10,025 bases of DNA from Bifidobacterium sp. (GTDB lineage Bacteria; Actinomycetota; Actinomycetes; Actinomycetales; Bifidobacteriaceae), in contig JAIJEI010000065.1 in assembly GCA_022739095.1 (NCBI GenBank), forward strand, positions 1 through 10,025, read 5' to 3'. Numbering within the stretch: position 1 is the first letter of the stretch; each line of letters opens with the position of its first letter. Under the pieces are notes generated by a model. That model was not told where the DNA came from and made no database searches. It was given only the letters and a program-made list of their open reading frames with translations. Positions 1 to 7,164 of this stretch are shown piece after piece. A program made the position numbers and the translations under genes.

Positions 1-225
1 CCACCAATCCATGATGCGTTCGTCTTTGGAGAAGAAACGGTGGCCGCCGATATCCATGCGGTTGCCGTTGTGCTTCACGGTGCGCGAGATACCGCCGAAC
101 TCGCGGGTCCCCTCCAGCACGGTCACGTCGTACTTGTCGGCACCGCCGTCCTTGATGAGTTCCCATGCGGCGGTAAGTCCAGCCGGACCGCCGCCGATAA
201 TCACTACGGATTGCTTGTCGGCCAT
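1..225 (-). CDS. FAD-dependent oxidoreductase (amine-oxidase-like), N-terminal part
   Basis: The first 75 residues of a flavoprotein that continues past the left edge. It starts MADKQSVVIIGGGPAGLTAA: a beta strand followed by GGGPAG, the dinucleotide-binding loop (GxGxxG) that holds the ADP part of FAD, near residues 11-16. An acidic residue ends the second strand (TVLEG, near residue 45), and the stretch EFGGISRTVKHNGNRMDIGG resembles the second FAD motif of amine-oxidase, protoporphyrinogen-oxidase and UDP-galactopyranose-mutase-like enzymes. The start is well supported: AAGGAG sits 4 bases before the ATG. The substrate cannot be told from the N-terminus. Cytosolic, since no signal peptide is seen. 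The phosphatase gene upstream on the same strand is 218 bp away, so the gene probably has its own promoter, but I found no convincing -35/-10 pair. Confidence 0.85.
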   Translation of the reverse strand, partial: MADKQSVVIIGGGPAGLTAAWELIKDGGADKYDVTVLEGTREFGGISRTVKHNGNRMDIGGHRFFSKDERIMDWW

Positions 226-327
226 TATGCTCCTTATAAACGCAAAAACAGAGACAGTCTACTAGAAGCCCCGGAATCGCACACCGAAAGATGAGCGAAT
301 GCTTACAGAATTCTCCCGATATACGAC

Positions 328-367
328 CGATGCGCCGTCTTTCCATCAGCAGAAAGGCGACGCATCG
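328..367 (-). terminator. Imperfect hairpin downstream of the phosphatase gene, possible terminator
   Basis: The 16-base arms CGATGCGCCGTCTTTC (328-343) and GAAAGGCGACGCATCG (352-367) pair with one mismatch and one G-T pair around an 8-base loop. It lies 77 bases past the phosphatase stop and about 100 bases before the next gene, where a terminator would be expected. There is no T-tract on either side, so it is not a classical intrinsic terminator. It could instead be a 3' stabilising structure. Confidence 0.4.
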
Positions 368-443
368 AATCGTGAGGTAGGGGTATTCGGAAACGCTGCG
401 TTACACACAGCGCGGCGAAGCGGTTTGGTCTTGGGCTAATTCA

Positions 444-2312
444 TCAGCGACGAACCTTCCATAGATTCAGCGAGATTCCTGCAAGTGCAAGCAGCATCAC
501 AATCCCCGCAATACCAGTAACGGCAACACCGGTACGACTCAACTCGTTTTCCGTACCATTAGCCTGAGTGTTGCTGGGCTGATGAGTTCCCGCACCATTG
601 TTATTCGGAGTGGTACTCGTTCCTTCACCAGTGTTAGGTCCTGCGCCCGGCTGCGTTGTGGAATCATCAGTCAGACGCGCATCGTCGCCTAGGGTTTGGT
701 GACTGGAAGCCAAGCAACTTTTGAGCTCAGTGAGCTTGTACCACGTGGAACCATCAGCGATCAGCGTACATTCGGAGCGGAAAGAAATTTCCTGCTCGTT
801 GTAGAGCATACGAACGAGCGGCGTGTAGGCACGGCCGGTCTTCGGGTCGTTGCCGGATTTGACGGCAACATCCCACTGCACATTGGCAGCCATCGGAGTC
901 ACCGATTCACCGCGCCATTCATTGTTGGCGTAGGTGTACACGTCGGTGGTGCTGGCGGCCGCCTGCTGGGTGGAACCGGGAAGGCCAAGCAGCGCGGCGA
1001 ACGGCATCATCGTCTCGGCGTGGGCAAAGCGGAAAGTAGCAACGGTGGATCCGCCGTTTACGCGCTCATCGATTGACGAGAAGAAATCGTCAAGCAGCGG
1101 CTGCGCGATTGTGTAGGTCTCGTCTTGGCCGGCGTAGCTCGGGCCCTTCTCGTAGAAGTCCTCGGCGTCAAGCGCCCAGGCGAACAACTTGGCATCGCTT
1201 GCCTGCTCACCTTGGAAGTACTGGTTGAAGTCGAAGGTATGGCTGCCGGTGTTCTCGTTTTCCATATCAGCGGCGATGATGTACAGGTTGTACAAATCCA
1301 TCGCGGCATCGTATTCGGAGGCGATCTTCTTCTTGGCTTCGCCGCAGGCGTCGGCGTCCTTGCCGGGGTCGGCTCCCGGCGCGCAGTTGGCCTCGCCGCC
1401 CTTGGTGCCATCGGCAGTGTTATACCAAGCGTATGTGCCGTCGGCCAGTTTGGCGAGGAAGTCGTCGGTGAAGATTTGCGAAAGCAAATCGTGAGAGGCT
1501 GTTTTCACATCCTCATTTTCGGCGATGGTTTGCTCAGCGCCTGCGATAATCGCATCGTTTTCCACGAAGTTCTGGTAATCGTCGGCACGCTGCTTGGCTT
1601 CACCGGTTTTCTCAGTGCCGTCCGGGTTTTCGGACTTGTGGAAGTACAGCGTGTTCGGCGTCTTGTCGAAAGCCGCTGCTTCACCGGTACCGGCCGGATT
1701 GGCGGGCGTTACGGTGCTGTTCGCCAGTTCATTGTTCGAGGCCGCGTTGAAACCGCGAGCAAAATTCTCGCCTGATTCAGTAGCGCGGGCTTCGCCAGAG
1801 GACTGATAGGCAATCTTGCCACCGTCCTTGGCTGCGCTGTCGAACAGCGTCTTGTTGCGCTCGTAGGCACGCGCGCCAATGCCCTGATGTTGGTCAGCAC
1901 CCTGACCGGTGAGCATACCGTAGCCATTCTCCACATTTGCGGCGGTGATGGCTTTGAGATTCTTCATGAATTCGGACTTGATGGCATCAGACTTAAAACC
2001 GTTATCCGCTTCGGCGGCTTCGGCCATCTTCATAAGCAATGCGTCGTATTTGTAGCTGGACAGGCCGCGTGAACCGTGGCGAGCCATCGACTGGGTGTAT
2101 ACCGTTTCGTAGCCTTCCGGCGCCTGGCTATAGCTGGCAGTGGTCGCTTCGCTAGGTGCCACATATGGCTGCTTGCTGCTGTAATACTGGTCATCGGCCT
2201 CCAAAGCCATGGCGTGCGGAACGGTCAGAATGCCACCGGCCAGCAATGTGGCGGCAGCAACCACGCCCGCAATGGAGCCCTTAAGGCCCTGCTGCATATG
2301 GTGTGTGTTCAT
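444..2312 (-). CDS. Secreted, cell-wall-anchored histidine acid phosphatase (phytase-like)
   Basis: A 622-residue exported enzyme of the histidine acid phosphatase family, predicted to strip phosphate from phytate or other phosphomonoesters at the cell surface. A signal peptide (basic n-region, hydrophobic core, cleavage after AMA) covers about residues 1-36. The catalytic RHGSRG is at 78-83, where His79 would be the phosphorylated nucleophile. The family's second motif appears as HAE at 431-433 (RFAHAETMMPF). A Ser/Thr/Gly/Asn/Pro-rich linker follows from about residue 550. Then come LSRTG (591-595), a hydrophobic segment and the basic end WKVRR, which is a sortase sorting signal with Ser in place of the usual Pro. 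Bifidobacterial phytases of this architecture have been described. Start choice: a GTG at 2348 would add 12 residues and an ATG at 2297 would remove 5; none has a clear ribosome site. ATG 2312 best suits the signal peptide. Substrate specificity is inferred. Confidence 0.88.
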   Translation of the reverse strand: MNTHHMQQGLKGSIAGVVAAATLLAGGILTVPHAMALEADDQYYSSKQPYVAPSEATTASYSQAPEGYETVYTQSMARHGSRGLSSYKYDALLMKMAEAAEADNGFKSDAIKSEFMKNLKAITAANVENGYGMLTGQGADQHQGIGARAYERNKTLFDSAAKDGGKIAYQSSGEARATESGENFARGFNAASNNELANSTVTPANPAGTGEAAAFDKTPNTLYFHKSENPDGTEKTGEAKQRADDYQNFVENDAIIAGAEQTIAENEDVKTASHDLLSQIFTDDFLAKLADGTYAWYNTADGTKGGEANCAPGADPGKDADACGEAKKKIASEYDAAMDLYNLYIIAADMENENTGSHTFDFNQYFQGEQASDAKLFAWALDAEDFYEKGPSYAGQDETYTIAQPLLDDFFSSIDERVNGGSTVATFRFAHAETMMPFAALLGLPGSTQQAAASTTDVYTYANNEWRGESVTPMAANVQWDVAVKSGNDPKTGRAYTPLVRMLYNEQEISFRSECTLIADGSTWYKLTELKSCLASSHQTLGDDARLTDDSTTQPGAGPNTGEGTSTTPNNNGAGTHQPSNTQANGTENELSRTGVAVTGIAGIVMLLALAGISLNLWKVRR

Positions 2313-2363
2313 GCAGCATGTTCTATCAGCCGCAAGCAGACAAGACACACAATGGCAAGGTTA

Positions 2364-2396
2364 CGAGTCTGAACTTTTGCTATGCGTTGTATGAAC
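2364..2396 (-). promoter_or_regulatory. PHO-box-like direct repeat upstream of the phosphatase gene
   Basis: On the minus strand GTTCATAC (2396-2389) and GTTCAGAC (2374-2367) share 7 of 8 bases and begin exactly 22 bp apart, that is two 11-bp steps. Actinobacterial PhoP sites are direct repeats of 11-bp units built on GTTCA(C). The middle unit here (GCATAGCAAAA) does not fit, so this would be a partial box. The position, 52-84 bases before the ATG at 2312, suits a promoter with a -10 near CATTGT (2352-2347). Phosphate control is an inference. Confidence 0.4.
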
Positions 2397-2415
2397 AATG
2401 CGCGACGCCCCGCCG

Positions 2416-2444
2416 TAAGATGACAGAATGCCGCGCATTGTCAA
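2416..2444 (-). promoter_or_regulatory. Candidate sigma-70-type promoter for the phosphatase gene
   Basis: Minus strand: a perfect TTGACA (2444-2439) is followed by 17 bases and ATCTTA (2421-2416), a poor -10. A start site near 2409 would give a leader of almost 100 bases to ATG 2312. The PHO-like repeat would then lie downstream of the start, which argues either that this is a second promoter or that one of the two predictions is wrong. Confidence 0.35.
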
Positions 2445-2456
2445 TACAGGCTGTAT
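2444..2456. repeat. Perfect 13-bp palindrome ATACAGGCTGTAT
   Basis: ATACAG-G-CTGTAT is a perfect inverted repeat between the DUF2469 stop (2471) and the phosphatase gene. It shares one base with the candidate TTGACA element. Its size and place suit a dimeric repressor or activator operator. The stem is too short and A/T-poor downstream to be a terminator. Confidence 0.5.
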
Positions 2457-2470
2457 CAGACGATTGCCTA

Positions 2471-2785
2471 TCAGTGAATATCGTCGGGAATGTCGATATC
2501 GGTTTTCTGGACTTCTTCGACGTTCACGTCCTTGAAGGTCACGATGCGCACGGACTTGACGAAACGGCTGGAACGGTAGACATCCCACACCCATGCGTCA
2601 GTCAGCTGCACATCGAAATACACGTCCTGACCAGCGGAACGCACGTTGAAATCGACCTTATTCGCCAAGTAGAAGCGACGCTCAGTCTCCACCACATAGG
2701 TGAACAGCTTGATGACGTCACGGTATTCCCTATACAGCGCGAGTTCGGCGTCGGTTTCGTAATTGTCGAGATCCTCGGCACTCAT
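2471..2785 (-). CDS. DUF2469 family protein
   Basis: A 104-residue protein matching the DUF2469 family, which is widespread in Actinobacteria and of unknown biochemical role. Recognisable parts are the start MSAEDLDNYETDAELALYRE, the central YVVETERRFYLAN (about residues 30-42), and the run TDAWVWDVYRSSRFVKSVRI followed by VTFKDVNVEEV. Length is typical. It is acidic, has no signal peptide or membrane segment, and is presumably cytosolic. It begins only 10 bases after the stop of the acetyltransferase gene, so the two are almost certainly one transcript; the GTGAGTGAG at the end of that gene may serve as a weak ribosome site. Family assignment is confident; function is unknown and I do not propose one. 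Confidence 0.88.
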   Translation of the reverse strand: MSAEDLDNYETDAELALYREYRDVIKLFTYVVETERRFYLANKVDFNVRSAGQDVYFDVQLTDAWVWDVYRSSRFVKSVRIVTFKDVNVEEVQKTDIDIPDDIH

Positions 2786-2795
2786 GCTTGTTTAC

Positions 2796-3860
2796 TCACT
2801 CACTTTCCGTATCGCGTTTGCGGCCGCGGCCCAGCGTACGCCACCATGCTTCCTTTGAGGGCTTGCGTTCCGCCTGACCGTACGGCCAGTTGCTTTCCTC
2901 TTCGAGACTGTGGCGCGCGTTCTTCTGCGTATCGTCGTGGCGCTTGGCCTGTGGCTCGACTGGCTGTGCGGCCGACGGCGTCTGGGCCTGGGACTGCACG
3001 TCACTCGTCGTGACGGCGGCTGCCTCACCACGCTGTGCCGGCTCGGGTTCCGGCTTGTTCTGCTGGATGGCGATGGAATACTCACGCGCGGACAGCGCTT
3101 CCTTGACACCCGGGTTGTCCTCAATCAAGTGCATACCAAAAGCGTCAAGCGAACGAATCGGATCGTACTCGTCGACCAACGTGTCCATGACGATAAGGTC
3201 CTGGTATTTGTTGTTCTCGACATCCCACAACGCGTCGCGCGAGGTGCCGGACGGCACGAAGCCGAGCGACTGGTAGACCGAGATCGAACGGCTGTTCTTT
3301 TCCGGCACGCTCACCCAGATGCGGTGCATACCCAGGCCGGCCGGTTCGGGCGCGAAACCGTAGGTCATCACACGCGGCATGGCGTCACGGGAGTAGCCGC
3401 GGCCACGGTATTCACGGCCCAAGATGATCTGGATGCGGGCGGACTTGGACCAGCCGTCAATGTCGATAAGGAAAATCATGCCGATGACATTATCGGTGCT
3501 GGCCGCATCGAGCTGACCGTCATCGTCATGGTCGGCGTCAGTCAATACAGCCCATGCGATGGTGCGGCGGGATTCCGGATCACCCACACCGGATTCGGCG
3601 GGTGCCTGACCGGCTTCCCAAGCCTGGGAGCGGCGGACCCACGTGTGTACGATGGCGCGTTCAGTGACCGCATCCTTGCCGGTGATCTTGGATGCGCCAT
3701 AGAAGGCATCAAGTTCATCCAAACGAGACAGGTCCTCGACGATGGCGGGGCGCAGGTGCACCATTTCGCCACGGATTGGCGGAATGACGATGCTCTGTGG
3801 CAGATCGCGCTTCAGTTGCGCTTCGGTAGCCATGCTCAGCGTCTCGTTGGTTGCGGTCAT
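2796..3860 (-). CDS. GNAT-family N-acetyltransferase (RimJ/RimL type) with long C-terminal tail
   Basis: A 354-residue protein whose residues 25-230 are a GNAT acetyltransferase of the RimJ/RimL kind, which moves acetyl from acetyl-CoA to an amino group. The acetyl-CoA-binding motif A is REYRGRGYSRDA (149-160), and the motif B region is NSRSISVYQSLGF (189-201). After about residue 265 comes a tail of some 85 residues, rich in Glu, Pro, Gln and Ala. It ends in a basic and aromatic patch (AWWRTLGRGRKR) that the catalytic fold does not need. The substrate is unknown; a ribosomal or other protein N-terminus is usual for the family. Start: GGGGGA lies about 10 bases before ATG 3860, and a second ATG nine codons in is possible. 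It is the first gene of an operon with DUF2469. Confidence 0.82.
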   Translation of the reverse strand: MTATNETLSMATEAQLKRDLPQSIVIPPIRGEMVHLRPAIVEDLSRLDELDAFYGASKITGKDAVTERAIVHTWVRRSQAWEAGQAPAESGVGDPESRRTIAWAVLTDADHDDDGQLDAASTDNVIGMIFLIDIDGWSKSARIQIILGREYRGRGYSRDAMPRVMTYGFAPEPAGLGMHRIWVSVPEKNSRSISVYQSLGFVPSGTSRDALWDVENNKYQDLIVMDTLVDEYDPIRSLDAFGMHLIEDNPGVKEALSAREYSIAIQQNKPEPEPAQRGEAAAVTTSDVQSQAQTPSAAQPVEPQAKRHDDTQKNARHSLEEESNWPYGQAERKPSKEAWWRTLGRGRKRDTESE

Positions 3861-3876
3861 CGGTATACATCCCCCG

Positions 3877-3912
3877 GTTCGGCTTGTTTCGGCTCACGGT
3901 CCAGTGCCGAAC
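3877..3912 (-). other. Leader inverted repeat with two alternative pairings
   Basis: In the minus-strand leader of the acetyltransferase gene, GTTCGGC (3912-3906) can pair with GCCGAAC (3883-3877). The TTCGGC inside it can pair instead with a nearer GCCGAA (3893-3888). The two structures exclude each other. The outer one ends 6 bases before the GGGGGA ribosome site. Any regulatory role is speculative. Confidence 0.3.
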
Positions 3913-3914
3913 AT

Positions 3915-3943
3915 ATCTTACTCGACTGGGTGAACGCTGGAAA
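3915..3943 (-). promoter_or_regulatory. Candidate promoter of the acetyltransferase-DUF2469 operon
   Basis: Minus strand: TTTCCA (3943-3938), 17 bases, TAAGAT (3920-3915). Each hexamer matches the sigma-70 consensus at 4 of 6 bases and the spacing is ideal. The predicted start is near 3908, giving a leader of about 48 bases that contains the alternative hairpins at 3877-3912. Confidence 0.4.
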
Positions 3944-3977
3944 TGCTCTGAGCCGACTTTCTTACAGAATCAATAAA

Positions 3978-4084
3978 GGCTCCCGCCGGCGGGAGCTGTC
4001 CGCGAAGCGGACTGAGGGTGGTCATCCATACATGGCGACCACCCTCAGTCTCACTCCGTTCGACAGCTCCCGCCAGCGGGAACC
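3978..4084 (-). terminator. Long nested inverted repeat, probable gat operon terminator
   Basis: The outer arms 3978-4000 and 4062-4084 pair over 23 bp with two mismatches. An unpaired region follows, then a perfect 14-bp inner stem (GACTGAGGGTGGTC at 4010-4023 with 4037-4050) and a small CCAT/ATGG tip. Each arm also folds on itself: 3979-3996 is a perfect 18-bp palindrome and GTCCGC-GAA-GCGGAC (3998-4012) is a perfect hairpin. It starts 12 bases past the gatB stop. In the minus direction the structure is followed by TTTATTGATT, so it can act as an intrinsic terminator. From memory, similar GGGAGCTGTC...ACTGAGGGTGGT elements recur between genes in Bifidobacterium genomes, so it may be a dispersed repeat family. 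Confidence 0.7.
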
Positions 4085-4095
4085 AGTGAATCCAA

Positions 4096-5595
4096 TCAGC
4101 CCTTGATCTTGCCCATGACGACCTTGGTGACGGCCTTGGCGTCGGCCTGACCGCGCGTGGCCTTCATCACGGCGCCGATGATTACACCCATCGGCTTCAC
4201 GTTGCCGCTCTTGAGCTTCTCGACGACATCCGGGTTCGCCTCGAACGCCGCGTCGACGGCCGCCTCGATGGCACCGTTGTCTTCGACGATCTTGTAGTCG
4301 TGCTTCTTGACGACTTCATCCGGAGTGCCTTCGCCCTTAAGCACGCCTTCGACGGTCTGCTTGGCGAGCTTGTCGTTGAGCTTGCCGGAGGCGATGAGCT
4401 TCTCGACCTCGGCCACATCGGCCGGGGTGATCGGCAGCTCTTCGAGGGACACACCCTTGGCGTTGGCTTCGCGGGAAAGCTCGCCCAGCCACCACTTGCG
4501 GGCACCGGCAGCCTTGGCACCGGCCTTGACGGTTTCCTCAATCAGGTCGAGGGCGTCGGCGTTGAGGATGTCACGCATCTGCAGATCACTCAGGCCCCAC
4601 TCGGACTTGAGGCGGTTGCGCCGCTCGCGCGGCATTTCCGGCATCTGGGCCTTCACCTCCTCGATGTGCTCCTTGGTGATGTGGAGCATGACGAGGTCGG
4701 GGTCCGGGAAGTAGCGGTAGTCGTCGGCATCGGACTTCAGACGGCCGCCGGCGGTGGTCTGCGTAGCCTCATCCCAGTGGCGAGTCTCCTGCAGAATCTC
4801 CTTGCCGTCGTCCAGACGAGCGGCCTGACGGCGAATCTCGTACTGGATGGTCTTCTCGATGCCGCGGAACGAGTTCACGTTCTTGGTCTCGGAACGGGTG
4901 CCGTACGGAGCGTCCGGGCTCGGACGCAACGAGACGTTCACGTCAGCGCGCATGTTGCCCTGCTCCATGCGGGCGTGGCTGATGTTCAGCGCGCGCACGA
5001 TGTCGCGGATGGCGCGCACATAGGCACCGGCGATTTCGGGAGCGCGGTCGCCCGCACCCTCGATCGGCTTGGTGACGATCTCAATCAGCGGCACACCGGC
5101 ACGGTTGTAGTCGACCAGCGAGTGGTCGGCGCCCTCGATACGGCCGTCGGCGCCACCCACGTGGGTGTTCTTACCGGCGTCGTCCTCGATGTGGGCGCGC
5201 TCGATCGGCACACGGAACACGGTGCCGTCTTCCAGCTCGACGTCCAGATAGCCGTTGCCGTTGGTGGGCTTGTCGTACTGCGAGATCTGGTAGTCTCGCG
5301 GCATGTCCGGGTAGAAATAGTTCTTGCGGGCGAACTGGCTCCACTCGGCGATTTCGCAGTGCAGGGCCAAGCCCAGCTTGATCGCGTAATCGACGGCGGT
5401 CTTGTTGATCACCGGCAGGGAGCCCGGCAGGCCAAGGCTCACCGGGGTCAGCTCGGTGTTCGGCTCGCCGCCGAACTCGATGTGGGCCGGGCAGAACAGC
5501 TTGGTGTTCGTGGACAGCTCCACGTGGGTTTCCAGACCGAAGACCACATCGTACTTCTTGGTGGCATCGGCGTACTTCATCAGTTTTTCAGCCAT
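4096..5595 (-). CDS. gatB: Aspartyl/glutamyl-tRNA amidotransferase subunit B
   Basis: The 499-residue GatB subunit binds and phosphorylates the Glu (or Asp) on misacylated tRNA, so that ammonia delivered by GatA makes Gln-tRNA(Gln) or Asn-tRNA(Asn). Visible features are the N-terminal FGLETHVELSTNTKLFC (19-35), RKNYFYPDMPRDYQISQYD (90-108) and the family signature VDYNRAGVPLIEIVT (161-175). YRYFPDPDLVML is at 293-304. A C-terminal YqeY-like helical tail that touches the tRNA ends in KVVMGKIKG. Length is normal. The start at ATG 5595 has a purine-rich GGAAGGAAAG about 9 bases upstream; Met6 is an alternative. It is last in the gatC-gatA-gatB operon, 24 bases after gatA, and a large hairpin follows the stop. 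Confidence 0.97.
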   Translation of the reverse strand: MAEKLMKYADATKKYDVVFGLETHVELSTNTKLFCPAHIEFGGEPNTELTPVSLGLPGSLPVINKTAVDYAIKLGLALHCEIAEWSQFARKNYFYPDMPRDYQISQYDKPTNGNGYLDVELEDGTVFRVPIERAHIEDDAGKNTHVGGADGRIEGADHSLVDYNRAGVPLIEIVTKPIEGAGDRAPEIAGAYVRAIRDIVRALNISHARMEQGNMRADVNVSLRPSPDAPYGTRSETKNVNSFRGIEKTIQYEIRRQAARLDDGKEILQETRHWDEATQTTAGGRLKSDADDYRYFPDPDLVMLHITKEHIEEVKAQMPEMPRERRNRLKSEWGLSDLQMRDILNADALDLIEETVKAGAKAAGARKWWLGELSREANAKGVSLEELPITPADVAEVEKLIASGKLNDKLAKQTVEGVLKGEGTPDEVVKKHDYKIVEDNGAIEAAVDAAFEANPDVVEKLKSGNVKPMGVIIGAVMKATRGQADAKAVTKVVMGKIKG

Positions 5596-5619
5596 GATGT
5601 GTTTCTTTCCTTCCGATGC

Positions 5620-7161
5620 TCACTTGCCCAGACCGTCAAGCCACGGGGTCTTGAGGTCGTTCCAAATCGGGCCGTTCCAGCCGTCCTCCAGCGCGGCTTC
5701 GAGGGCCGCCGCCGGCTTGTACATGACTTCGTCGCGCTGCTGCGGGGCGATGAACTGGAAGCCGACGGGCAGACCGTCGTCGGACAGGCCGGCCGGGATG
5801 GACATGGCGGGCATGCCGGCAAGATTGGCCGGAATCGTGGCGATGTCGTTGACGTACATGGCCAGCGGATCGTCCATCTTCTCGCCGAACTTGAAGGCGG
5901 TGGACGGGCTGGTGGGCGAAACCAGCACATCGACCTGTTCGAAGGCCTTCTTGAAGTCCTCGATGATGAGCGTGCGGACCTTCTGGGCCGAGCCGTACCA
6001 GGCGTCGTAGTAGCCGGCGGACAGGGCGTAGGTGCCGAGGATGATGCGGCGCTTGACCTCGTCGCCGAAGCCGGCCTCACGGGTGTAGGCCATCATGTTG
6101 GCGGCGGTCTGGGGCACGCCGGCCGGCGGCATGACGCGCAGACCGTAGCGCATGCCATCGTAACGGGCCAGGTTGGAGCTGACCTCGGACGGCATGATGA
6201 TGTAGTAGGCGCCCAGCGAGTATCCGATGTGCGGGCAGGAGACCTCAACAACTTCGGCGCCCATGTCCTTGAGCTTGTCGACGGCCTCGCCGAAACGGGC
6301 CTCGACGCCAGGCTGGAAGCCCTCGCCGCCGAGTTCCTTGATGAGGCCGACCTTCATGCCCTTCAGATCGCGCTTGGCGCCTTCGCGGGCGGTGGCGACC
6401 ATCGGGCGCGGACCTTCGGGGATGGAGGTGGAGTCACGCTTGTCGTGGCCACCGATGATCTCCTGCAGCAGTGCGGAGTCGAGCACGGTGCGGGAGACCG
6501 GGCCGATCTGGTCGAGCGAGGAGGCCATGGTGATGGCACCGAAACGGGAGACGCCGCCGTAGGTGGGCTTGACGCCCACGGTGCCGGTCAGAGCGCCGGG
6601 CTGGCGAATCGAACCACCGGTGTCGGTGCCGAGGGCGATCGGGGCCTCGAATGCGGCGACTGCGGAGGCGGAGCCACCACCGGAACCGCCGGGCACGCGC
6701 TCGGTATCCCACGGGTTGTGGGTGGTCTGGTAGGCGGAATGTTCGGTGGAGGAACCCTGGGCGAATTCGTCGAGATTCGTCTTGCCGAGGATCGGCATGC
6801 CGGCGGCCTTGAGCTTTTCGATGACGGTGGCGTCGTACGGCGGCACCCAGCCCTCGAGGATCTTGGAGGCGGCGGTGGTTTCGATGCCCTTGGTGACGAT
6901 CATGTCCTTGATGGCAATCGGCACACCAGCCAGCTCAGGCAGGGCAGCCTTGTCTTCGGCGGACTTGGCGTCGAAGGCGTCGGCCTGCTCGAGGGCCATG
7001 TCGCCGGAGACCTTCAGGAAGGCCTTGATGGACGGCTCGGCGGCCTCGATCACCTTGAGGTGGGCTTCGACGAGCTCACGGGAGGTGACGTCGCCCTTCT
7101 TGATGGCGGCGGCCTGCTCGGCGGCGGACAGTTTGACGAGAGTTGCGGTTTCGTTGCTCAT
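5620..7161 (-). CDS. gatA: Aspartyl/glutamyl-tRNA amidotransferase subunit A
   Basis: The 513-residue amidase subunit hydrolyses glutamine and channels the ammonia to GatB. The amidase-signature catalytic triad can be read directly: Lys85 in PIAIKDM, the cis-Ser160 in VPGGSGGGSASAV, and the nucleophile Ser184 in LGTDTGGSIRQPG. The Lys-Ser-Ser spacing (75 and 24 residues) equals that in characterised GatA proteins. Other conserved parts are GKTNLDEFAQGSSTEHSAYQ (126-145) and VGVKPTYGGVSRFG. ATG 7161 is preceded by GAGGAG at 6 bases, which overlaps the end of gatC; only 3 bases separate the gatC stop from this start, so the two are probably translationally coupled. The sequence is intact and the length typical. 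Confidence 0.97.
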   Translation of the reverse strand: MSNETATLVKLSAAEQAAAIKKGDVTSRELVEAHLKVIEAAEPSIKAFLKVSGDMALEQADAFDAKSAEDKAALPELAGVPIAIKDMIVTKGIETTAASKILEGWVPPYDATVIEKLKAAGMPILGKTNLDEFAQGSSTEHSAYQTTHNPWDTERVPGGSGGGSASAVAAFEAPIALGTDTGGSIRQPGALTGTVGVKPTYGGVSRFGAITMASSLDQIGPVSRTVLDSALLQEIIGGHDKRDSTSIPEGPRPMVATAREGAKRDLKGMKVGLIKELGGEGFQPGVEARFGEAVDKLKDMGAEVVEVSCPHIGYSLGAYYIIMPSEVSSNLARYDGMRYGLRVMPPAGVPQTAANMMAYTREAGFGDEVKRRIILGTYALSAGYYDAWYGSAQKVRTLIIEDFKKAFEQVDVLVSPTSPSTAFKFGEKMDDPLAMYVNDIATIPANLAGMPAMSIPAGLSDDGLPVGFQFIAPQQRDEVMYKPAAALEAALEDGWNGPIWNDLKTPWLDGLGK

Positions 7162-7164
7162 CGA

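Noticed and set aside
1125..1775. A plus-strand open frame antisense to the phosphatase
   Set aside because: It has no recognisable motif or ribosome site and lies wholly inside a well-supported secreted enzyme gene.
2910..4106. A 398-codon plus-strand open frame opposite the acetyltransferase gene
   Set aside because: It is a shadow of that gene, with low-complexity composition and no recognisable domain, and it runs through the hairpin element at 3978-4084.
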